Assembly: GCA_020859725.1 (NCBI GenBank)
Contig: JAJBVR010000031.1
Span: forward strand, 1-6,628
Reading direction: 5' to 3'
Source of the DNA: Clostridiales bacterium
GTDB lineage: Bacteria > Bacillota > Clostridia > Oscillospirales > Acutalibacteraceae
Length of the DNA: 6,628 nt
Below the pieces are notes generated by a model. The model saw nothing but the letters and a program-made list of their open reading frames with translations, had not been told where the DNA came from and did no database searches. Every line of letters begins with the position of its first letter. Position 1 is the stretch's first letter. Of the stretch, positions 1-4,225 are shown piece by piece. Position numbers and translations under genes: made by a program.

Positions 1-350
1 CATACAACAGCTATACCCTAAACAGCATTTCCATGGCCGCCGGCACTGAATCCGTTAAAGACGTAAAATATTTTAAAAGCACAGTTTCAAAGGTTATATC
101 AACACGCACAGAGGTCTCGGATAAGCTGCGCGGGCTTGGCTTCAAAGTGATGGATTCTCAAACCAATTTTTTGTTTGCTACACATCCCCAAAAAAATATG
201 AAAGATTATTTTGAGTGGCTTAAAGCGCAAAAAATTTATATCAGGCATTTTAATTTGCCCAGAATAAAAAACTATGTAAGAATTACAATCGGAACAAATA
301 GTGAAATGGATATTTTTCTTAAAAAAACAAAAGAATATTTAAACAAATAA
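1..350 (+). CDS. hisC: Histidinol-phosphate aminotransferase, C-terminal part (5' end outside window)
   Basis: This is the last 115 codons of a PLP-dependent fold-type I aminotransferase; the reading frame is open from base 3, so the gene enters from the left and the internal ATG at 33 is not a start. The fragment begins with an NSYTLNSIS stretch that matches the segment of HisC after the PLP lysine. It then shows the small C-terminal domain: a helix with SDKLRGLGFKV, the SQTNFLFA strand, and the closing RHFNLPRIKNYVRITIGT block, whose RITIGT arginine is the conserved substrate-carboxylate ligand of this family. HisC converts imidazole-acetol phosphate plus glutamate to histidinol phosphate in cytoplasmic histidine synthesis. 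The PLP lysine lies outside the window, so a related HisC-like aminotransferase of other specificity cannot be excluded. The stop codon lies inside the left arm of the downstream terminator. Confidence 0.8.
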   Translation, partial: YNSYTLNSISMAAGTESVKDVKYFKSTVSKVISTRTEVSDKLRGLGFKVMDSQTNFLFATHPQKNMKDYFEWLKAQKIYIRHFNLPRIKNYVRITIGTNSEMDIFLKKTKEYLNK

Positions 351-397
351 AAATCAGGGGAAAAGCTTTATGCCGTTCTCCCCTGATTTTTATTTGT
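343..397. terminator. Bidirectional intrinsic terminator between convergent genes
   Basis: A perfect inverted repeat pairs 343-361 with 379-397 (19 bp, with core ATCAGGGGA / TCCCCTGAT) around a 17-nt loop. The stem is GC-rich at its centre and flanked by A-runs on the left and T-runs on the right, so it reads as a hairpin plus U-tract in both directions. It sits exactly between the + strand hisC end and the - strand gene that ends at 406, and it includes the hisC stop codon (348-350). Confidence 0.88.
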
Positions 398-405
398 GTT
401 TAAAA

Positions 406-903
406 TTATTTATTTGATTTTTTTCTTTCCGCCTCTTCAATTTCCTTGTAAAACGCATTGGCTTTCATATACACCATAATTATATCATGAATTTCCTTTG
501 CCAATTCTCCCTGAGAATATTGGCCTGAAACCATACGTTCATCATCATCAATGCACAAAGGGCCTTTTTCATAATCGTTAAATGTGGGCATTACGGAATA
601 CATATCCTTTGTTTTAACAATAGAAATTAAAGTTAAATCTGCGGTTGCGGCAACAAATCCTTTCTTTTTCATATATTTTTCAATAGTAGAAACATTATTT
701 CCGTCATCGTGTTCTTTTGTAAAGCACGCCTCAAAAACACGCTCAATAAAATTTTCAATTTGAGCATCCGTATACGGAGCTTTCAACACAAGCACCGTAT
801 CGATATCCGCTATACCGAATTGCTTGCTTTCACCGCACGGAATGCCTATAAGATTTTCATCCTTATCAACATAAAGTGAAATTGTAAGAAATTCTCTTTC
901 CAT
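406..903 (-). CDS. Hypothetical protein, 165 residues, family not recognised
   Basis: I do not recognise this protein. It is soluble by appearance: there is no signal peptide or membrane segment. It is acidic through much of its length, with a charged Lys/Glu-rich C-terminal helix ending in EEAERKKSNK. The first third looks like an alpha/beta fold with alternating hydrophobic strands (EFLTISLYV, DTVLVLKAP), then a helix (AQIENFIERVFEACF) and a further strand (ATADLTLISIVKT). Codon use and composition resemble the neighbours, so it is a real gene and not a shadow. The frame stays open to an ATG at 936, but no ribosome binding site precedes that codon. The ATG at 903 has GAAAGG upstream and yields a product beginning MEREFLTISLY, so it is preferred. 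The gene is monocistronic here, convergent with hisC and divergent from the dehydrogenase gene. Function cannot be inferred from context. Confidence 0.75.
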   Translation of the reverse strand: MEREFLTISLYVDKDENLIGIPCGESKQFGIADIDTVLVLKAPYTDAQIENFIERVFEACFTKEHDDGNNVSTIEKYMKKKGFVAATADLTLISIVKTKDMYSVMPTFNDYEKGPLCIDDDERMVSGQYSQGELAKEIHDIIMVYMKANAFYKEIEEAERKKSNK

Positions 904-916
904 ATTAAATACAAAA

Positions 917-922
917 CCTTTC
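917..922 (-). promoter_or_regulatory. Ribosome binding site that favours the start at 903
   Basis: The - strand reads GAAAGG, 13 nt before the ATG at 903. The spacing is a little long, but the alternative ATG at 936 has only AT-rich sequence in front of it. A TATAAT hexamer on the - strand at 940-935 overlaps the 936 ATG. If that is the -10 element, transcription starts after the upstream ATG and only the 903 start is usable. No good -35 hexamer accompanies it. Confidence 0.45.
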
Positions 923-1038
923 AAAATCCAAACCATTATAAAATATAACAGTGGGAAATTAATTAAATACCGATTATACTATAAATGAATTATAACCGAA
1001 TTTTCAATAACGATTGTTTTTTAGTATATCATATTTAA

Positions 1039-1067
1039 TTGAAAAGTGCAATTTTTTATGATAATAT
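1039..1067 (+). promoter_or_regulatory. Sigma-A-type promoter of the short-chain dehydrogenase gene
   Basis: The -35 TTGAAA (1039-1044) and -10 TAATAT (1062-1067) are separated by 17 bp, and the -10 carries a TG extension (TGA-TAATAT, 1059-1067). Initiation would fall near 1074, which leaves a leader of only about 13 nt with the ribosome binding site almost at the 5' end. The TTG at 1039 could be misread as a start codon extending the gene by 16 codons, but it is part of the -35. Confidence 0.7.
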
Positions 1068-1074
1068 ATTTAGT

Positions 1075-1082
1075 AAAGGTGA
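1075..1082 (+). promoter_or_regulatory. Ribosome binding site fixing the start of the dehydrogenase at 1087
   Basis: AAAGGTGA lies 4 nt before the ATG at 1087, with the GG pair 7 nt from it. It supports this ATG over the in-frame TTG at 1039. The resulting N-terminus, MKKVLITGG, is the normal beginning of a Rossmann-fold dehydrogenase. Confidence 0.75.
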
Positions 1083-1086
1083 TTTT

Positions 1087-1758
1087 ATGAAAAAGGTTTT
1101 GATAACAGGCGGCGCTACGGGAATAGGAAGGGAAACCGCTATACTTTTCGCAAACAGCGGATATGATGTTTATATTACATATAACAAAACTCAACCCGAT
1201 TATTCGGGGATAACAAAGATAAAATGCGATTTATCCGATTGTGAAAGCATAAAAAAATTATTTAAAAATTTTAATTCTCTTGATATTTTAGTGAATAACG
1301 CTGGAATAAGCCTGATAAAAATGATTAATGATACTGATAATAATGATTATGAAAATCTTATGAACATTAACTCAAAAGCGGTTTATTTCTGTGCTAAAGA
1401 AGCGGTAAAGCTGATGCTGAAAAAGCACAGCGGAGCTATAATAAACATTTCATCTGTTTGGGGTGAAACAGGCGCCTCCTGCGAAACGCTCTATTCAATG
1501 AGCAAGGCCGGAGTGATAGGATTTACCAAAGCGCTTGCCAAAGAACTGGCGCCCAGCGGGATAACGGTTAACTGCATTTCGCCGGGAATAATCGACACAC
1601 GAATGAACAAAAATTTTTCGCCTGAAGAGCTTAAAGAGCAGGTTCCTATGGAACAAATAGGAAAAGCCGGAGATATAGCTGAAGCAGTACTTTTTCTTGC
1701 AAAAAGCAGCTATATCACGGGTCAAAATTTAAGCATAAACGGCGGATTGGTGATTTAA
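1087..1758 (+). CDS. ymfI: SDR-family oxidoreductase, likely YmfI-type EF-P 5-aminopentanone reductase
   Basis: This is a 223-residue classical short-chain dehydrogenase. Visible motifs are the nucleotide-binding TGGATGIG (7-14), CDLSD after strand 3 (47-51), NNAG (70-73), a helix Asn (N95), the catalytic Ser123, Tyr136 and Lys140, SPGIIDTRM (165-173) and the closing ITGQNLSINGG (210-220). The catalytic set is complete. The ISSVWGETGASCE block before the catalytic Tyr, with VNCISPGIIDTRMN after it, resembles the YmfI group. In B. subtilis YmfI reduces the 5-aminopentanone group on elongation factor P to 5-aminopentanol. That assignment rests on remembered motif similarity; FabG-type 3-oxoacyl-ACP reductase is the alternative. 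The protein is about 20 residues shorter than FabG (about 245). The loss lies between strand 2 (VYITYNKTQ) and CDLSD, where the third Rossmann helix normally sits. It has its own promoter and very short leader, and no efp gene is visible in this window. Confidence 0.85.
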   Translation: MKKVLITGGATGIGRETAILFANSGYDVYITYNKTQPDYSGITKIKCDLSDCESIKKLFKNFNSLDILVNNAGISLIKMINDTDNNDYENLMNINSKAVYFCAKEAVKLMLKKHSGAIINISSVWGETGASCETLYSMSKAGVIGFTKALAKELAPSGITVNCISPGIIDTRMNKNFSPEELKEQVPMEQIGKAGDIAEAVLFLAKSSYITGQNLSINGGLVI

Positions 1759-1767
1759 AAAACTGTA

Positions 1768-1793
1768 ACACTTCCCTTTGCTTTTCATAGTAT
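1768..1793 (+). promoter_or_regulatory. Possible sporulation (sigma-K-like) promoter before the Cys-rich peptide
   Basis: AC (1768-1769), a 16-bp gap and CATAGTAT (1786-1793) fit the remembered sigma-K pattern AC-N16-CATANNNTA except for the last base. CATAGTA also resembles a sigma-G -10. No acceptable sigma-A -35 accompanies the TATGAT at 1791. Initiation would be near 1800, just before the ribosome binding site. The match is short and degenerate, so this is an inference supported mainly by the type of gene it precedes. Confidence 0.35.
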
Positions 1794-1815
1794 GATTTAG
1801 AAAAGCGAAGGGAGG
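1771..1815 (+). repeat. Inverted repeat covering the ribosome binding site of the Cys-rich peptide
   Basis: Bases 1771-1786 can pair with 1800-1815 over 16 positions (two G-U pairs) around a 13-nt loop. The right arm contains GAAGGGAGG, the ribosome binding site of the gene at 1823. There is no T-run after it, so it is not a standard intrinsic terminator for the dehydrogenase gene. In a read-through transcript from the upstream gene it would hide the ribosome binding site. A transcript starting near 1800 would lack the left arm and be free for translation. Confidence 0.6.
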
Positions 1816-1822
1816 TTCGACT

Positions 1823-1948
1823 ATGGGTTGCGGTTGTAACAACGGTTGCGGCGGTTCTTCTTGGATTGTTATTCTCATTATAATCCTTCTTCTCTGCGGT
1901 GGTTTTAACAATGGTTGCGGAAGCAATGACTGCGGATGCGGTTGCTGA
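1823..1948 (+). CDS. Tiny Cys/Gly-rich single-pass membrane peptide (41 residues)
   Basis: A 41-codon gene has a strong ribosome binding site (GGGAGG, 7 nt before the ATG) and is followed directly by a strong terminator. The product has three parts: a Cys/Gly/Asn head (MGCGCNNGCGGSS), a short hydrophobic core (residues 14-24, WIVILIIILLL) and a Cys/Gly tail ending in DCGCGC. It has 8 Cys and 11 Gly in 41 residues. Head and tail share a GCGxxN-like pattern. Such head-core-tail miniproteins are common in spore-forming Firmicutes and recall the YjcZ-type tiny sporulation membrane proteins, but this one is much richer in Cys. The cysteines could bind metal or crosslink in a coat layer; this is inference. 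The upstream CATAGTAT element would suit expression in sporulation. The gene is real by its signals even though it is very short. Confidence 0.7.
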   Translation: MGCGCNNGCGGSSWIVILIIILLLCGGFNNGCGSNDCGCGC

Positions 1949-1965
1949 TTTCCAAATGAAGTTTC

Positions 1966-2003
1966 ATAAAAAATACACTCGGGAAACCGAGTGTATTTTT
2001 TAT
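1966..2003 (+). terminator. Intrinsic terminator with GAAA tetraloop
   Basis: Bases 1966-1982 pair perfectly with 1987-2003 (17 bp, core ACACTCGG / CCGAGTGT) closed by a GAAA tetraloop at 1983-1986. The right arm runs into a T-rich tract that continues to about 2010. It ends transcription of the Cys-rich peptide and insulates the ctsR operon. The A-run before the left arm would also give some function in the opposite direction. Confidence 0.92.
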
Positions 2004-2081
2004 TTTTTTAATAATGATAAAACACTGATTTACATTAAATATATCAGTAATTAAAAAAATAAAAAATTTTTTAAAAAAAGT

Positions 2082-2098
2082 ATTGACTTTCTTTGACC
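2082..2098 (-). promoter_or_regulatory. CtsR operator 1 (inverted, over -35 and spacer)
   Basis: On the - strand this reads GGTCAAA-GAA-AGTCAAT, matching the CtsR heptad pair RGTCAAA-NAN-RGTCAAA with a single deviation in the last base. It covers the whole -35 hexamer and half of the spacer, so bound CtsR would block RNA polymerase. Confidence 0.88.
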
Positions 2099-2111
2099 TT
2101 TGTGCTAATAT
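2083..2111 (+). promoter_or_regulatory. Promoter of the ctsR-mcsA-mcsB-clpC operon
   Basis: The -35 TTGACT (2083-2088) and -10 TAATAT (2106-2111) are separated by exactly 17 bp, with a TG extension giving TGCTAATAT (2103-2111). An A/T tract from about 2051 to 2080 lies directly upstream and could act as an UP element. This is a strong sigma-A promoter, suited to a gene set held down by a repressor. The remaining part of the 258-bp spacer before ctsR (2004-2050) shows nothing further. Confidence 0.88.
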
Positions 2112-2121
2112 GAACACAGAA

Positions 2122-2138
2122 AGTCAAGGAAAGTCAAA
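2122..2138 (+). promoter_or_regulatory. CtsR operator 2 (direct, downstream of -10)
   Basis: It reads AGTCAAG-GAA-AGTCAAA, a heptad pair with 3-bp spacing and one deviation from consensus. It lies around the expected transcription start. With operator 1 it forms a 15-bp inverted repeat (2083-2097 against 2123-2137, one mismatch) that frames the -10. Confidence 0.85.
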
Positions 2139-2154
2139 GTCAAAGCAAGTTAAA
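2138..2154 (+). promoter_or_regulatory. CtsR operator 3 (direct, overlapping operator 2 by one base)
   Basis: It reads AGTCAAA-GCA-AGTTAAA, again with the correct 7-3-7 spacing and one substitution (AGTT for AGTC) plus a C in the middle of the spacer. It shares base 2138 with operator 2. It is the weakest match of the three and lies in the transcribed leader. Confidence 0.6.
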
Positions 2155-2206
2155 GTACTTTGAGAAAACAAACAGGCTTAATAAATCTTAGGAGTGATAA
2201 TAAAAA

Positions 2207-2656
2207 ATGAAAATGACAGATATTATTGCCGATATGATTTTGGATATGTTTGACGATAATAAAAGCACTATTCAGATTCAAAGAAACGATTTGGCTTCAC
2301 AAATCGGATGTGTTCCGAGCCAAATTAATTATGTTATTACTTCCCGATTCACTCCTGAACAGGGATACAGAATTGAAAGCAGACGCGGCGGAGGCGGATG
2401 TATATATATAACGCGCGCCGACTCCAAAGAATCAGCTATAGTTTCACTTATAAACAGCGTAGGAAGTTCGCTTGATGAGCGCACTGCAAAATCTCAAATA
2501 TATAATTTAAAATACCAAAATCTTATTGACGACAAAAGCGTAAGACTTTTAATTGCCGCCACGGCAGACGGATGTTTTAAAGGCCTGCCGGCGGAAACAA
2601 AAAATTCTTTAAGAGCAAAGCAGTTTAAACAGATGCTGCTTGCCTGTATTGATTAA
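2207..2656 (+). CDS. ctsR: CtsR, heat-shock class III transcriptional repressor
   Basis: This 149-residue protein has the usual CtsR length (about 150). The N-terminal winged helix-turn-helix contains QIQRNDLASQIG, CVPSQINYVITSRFTPEQGY (35-54, the DNA-recognition region and family signature) and the wing ESRRGGGGCIYI (57-68). Known family features retained are the Gly-rich loop G61-G64, which acts as the heat sensor, and the preceding arginine (R60), the counterpart of the wing arginine reported to be phosphorylated by McsB. The C-terminal helical half (about 75-149) is the dimerisation part. CtsR binds tandem heptads, and three such boxes lie at its own promoter, so the operon is autoregulated. 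The ATG at 2207 is chosen because AGGAG (2190-2194) lies 12 nt upstream; the ATG at 2213 would be 18 nt away. mcsA follows after 24 bp. Confidence 0.96.
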   Translation: MKMTDIIADMILDMFDDNKSTIQIQRNDLASQIGCVPSQINYVITSRFTPEQGYRIESRRGGGGCIYITRADSKESAIVSLINSVGSSLDERTAKSQIYNLKYQNLIDDKSVRLLIAATADGCFKGLPAETKNSLRAKQFKQMLLACID

Positions 2657-2680
2657 TATTTAAGAGAGGATGAATTTATT

Positions 2681-3202
2681 ATGAAATGCCAACATTGCAA
2701 TAAAAATGAAGCAACAACTTATATTAAGAGAAATATTAACGGAAAAGTAACGGAAATGCACCTTTGCAGCGAATGCGCAGCAAAGCTTGGCGTTATGCAG
2801 GAATTCGGTCCTGAAAGCTTTTTTGCCGATTCTTTTCTCGGGAATTTGCTTGGAGCGGGCATTCCGGCAATGAATATAATTTCCGGAATAGACAGATGTG
2901 AATACTGCGGTTCAACTTTTAATGATATTGTTAACAGCGGAAAAGTGGGATGTTCAAACTGCTACAGTAAATTTTCCGATAAACTTGAACCATCCATAGT
3001 TAAGCTGCACGGAAACACAAGCCACATAGGCAAGCACTTAACCTATACTCAAGTTGATGATGAAGGTGAAAAAGCCGAAGAAAAACAGCCGGATGAATTA
3101 ACCAAACTGAAAAATGAACTGAAACAGGCGGTTAAAGAGCAAAGATTTGAAGACGCGGCTGTACTTCGTGACAAAATAAAAAATCTTTCCGGGGAGGAGT
3201 AA
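2681..3202 (+). CDS. mcsA: McsA, zinc-finger and UVR-domain activator of McsB
   Basis: This is a 173-residue protein with four CxxC pairs: C3/C6, C29/C32, C73/C76 and C91/C94. They give two zinc sites, as in McsA of B. subtilis. A Phe/Gly-rich linker (42-72) lies between the two pairs of pairs. An acidic stretch (126-139) leads into a C-terminal UVR domain (about 137-170, LKNELKQAVKEQRFEDAAVLRDKI), predicted to be a helical hairpin or coiled coil. In the known system McsA binds and activates the McsB arginine kinase and takes part in stress and metal or redox sensing through its zinc sites. All eight zinc-binding cysteines are present. It is translationally close-coupled to mcsB: the mcsB ribosome binding site (GGGGAGGAG) lies in the last mcsA codons and the genes are 4 bp apart. 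A similar UVR segment occurs in the ClpC middle domain here. Confidence 0.93.
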   Translation: MKCQHCNKNEATTYIKRNINGKVTEMHLCSECAAKLGVMQEFGPESFFADSFLGNLLGAGIPAMNIISGIDRCEYCGSTFNDIVNSGKVGCSNCYSKFSDKLEPSIVKLHGNTSHIGKHLTYTQVDDEGEKAEEKQPDELTKLKNELKQAVKEQRFEDAAVLRDKIKNLSGEE

Positions 3203-3206
3203 GAAA

Positions 3207-4199
3207 ATGAATAAGTGGTACGAAGAAGCTGGAGCGGACAATGATGTTGTTTTATTTTCCAAAGCGAGGATTGCAAGAAATTTAAGTGATACTCCGTTTA
3301 AAACCAGAATGAGCGGTGATATTAAAAGAAATACGGCGAAAAAGCTTTATGCCTGTATTAAAAATTCGGAGCTTGCCGGTGATTTTGAAATTGTTGATTT
3401 ATCGGGCGCGTCATCAGCCAAAGCTGCGTCTTACGCAGAACGGCAAATAATAAGCCCGGAATTTGCAAAAGAAAAAGGCGCTTTTTTAACAACCGCCGAT
3501 GAAAGTGTTTCAATAATGCTTTGTGAAGAGGACCATATAAGAATTACATCCTTTGCATCCGGTTTTAATTTTGAAAGCGCGTATAAAAAAGCCGATAAAG
3601 TTGATGATATTTTTCTTTCAAACATGCCCATAGCGTTTGATGAAAAGCTTGGATTTTTAACAGCAAGTCCCGTAAATTTGGGAACAGGGCTTAAACTTTC
3701 GGCGGGGCTTCATCTTCCTGCTGTTAAAGAAAACAACGAAATAGGAAAAATAACATCGCTTGTAGGAAAACTGGGATTCACTTTAAGACCTATTTATAAT
3801 GATAACGGCGCGTTTTATATGCTTACAAACCAAGTTTCTTTGGGTATAACGGAAAAAGCCGCAGCAGAAAATATCAAATCCGTAACGTCACAAATAATAA
3901 TGCAGGAAAGAAATCTTCGTGCCACAATGAAAAACAGTGAATATTGGGAGGATAAATTATACAGAAGTTTGGGCACACTTAAAATGGCAAGGCGTTTAAA
4001 CTTCGGTGAATTTATATCCCTGGCGTCTGATGTCAGACTAGGTATTGCATTAGCTTATTTTGATATTGATATAAACAAAATAACAAAGCTTATTCAAACA
4101 CTGGCAGACGGAAATGTTATCTCTTCACAGCAAAGTGAGGAAAATCCTGAGCTTGTTTCAAAGCTCAGAGCACAAATTATAAGAAATAATCTTAATTAA
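3207..4199 (+). CDS. mcsB: McsB-like protein arginine kinase homolog with altered active site
   Basis: This 330-residue protein belongs to the ATP:guanido phosphotransferase (phosphagen kinase) family; B. subtilis McsB is about 363. Family blocks in order are VLFSKARIARNL (16-26), SIMLCEEDHIRI (102-113), GFLTASPVNLGTGLKLS (149-165), LRPIYNDNG (193-201), NQVSLG (208-213) and ASDVRLGI (273-280). The genes around it and the fold make it McsB, which phosphorylates protein arginines to mark them for ClpC-ClpP. Several residues differ from the family norm as I remember it. The reactive Cys of CPTN is Ser154, Arg of SSRIR is Lys19, Arg of GTGLR is Lys163, Glu of RGxxGE is Asp199, and the GSEA loop after it is missing. 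Asn before EED is Cys106. The RDxxRA phospho-arginine pocket aligns with V317-A322, keeping only RA. Retained are Glu107/108, R21, R112 and R194. Activity is therefore uncertain. It starts 4 bp after mcsA. Confidence 0.9.
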   Translation: MNKWYEEAGADNDVVLFSKARIARNLSDTPFKTRMSGDIKRNTAKKLYACIKNSELAGDFEIVDLSGASSAKAASYAERQIISPEFAKEKGAFLTTADESVSIMLCEEDHIRITSFASGFNFESAYKKADKVDDIFLSNMPIAFDEKLGFLTASPVNLGTGLKLSAGLHLPAVKENNEIGKITSLVGKLGFTLRPIYNDNGAFYMLTNQVSLGITEKAAAENIKSVTSQIIMQERNLRATMKNSEYWEDKLYRSLGTLKMARRLNFGEFISLASDVRLGIALAYFDIDINKITKLIQTLADGNVISSQQSEENPELVSKLRAQIIRNNLN

Positions 4200-4225
4200 T
4201 TACTTCTTTCAAAGGAGGCATAAAA

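Noticed and set aside
904..936. 11-codon N-terminal extension of the - strand hypothetical protein
   Set aside because: There is no ribosome binding site before the 936 ATG, and a TATAAT hexamer overlaps it. The 903 start is better supported, although not proven.
1039..1086. 16-codon N-terminal extension of the dehydrogenase starting at TTG
   Set aside because: The TTG belongs to the -35 hexamer, and the ATG at 1087 has the ribosome binding site and the normal Rossmann N-terminus.
1771..1815. Inverted repeat as an intrinsic terminator of the dehydrogenase gene
   Set aside because: No T-run follows the right arm; the sequence continues directly into a ribosome binding site.
1729..1926. Open frame on the - strand rich in Pro and Gln
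   Set aside because: It is the antisense of the Cys/Gly-rich peptide (Gly/Cys codons read backwards give Pro/Gln-like repeats) and has no ribosome binding site.
1905..2117. Open frame on the - strand over the ctsR upstream region
   Set aside because: It crosses a strong terminator and the ctsR promoter, and its Phe/Lys/Ile composition simply reflects A/T tracts.
2122..2154. Repeated GTCAAA heptads as a possible short tandem repeat or CRISPR-like array
   Set aside because: The units are 7 bp with 3-bp spacing and match CtsR operators next to ctsR; nothing resembles a repeat-spacer array.
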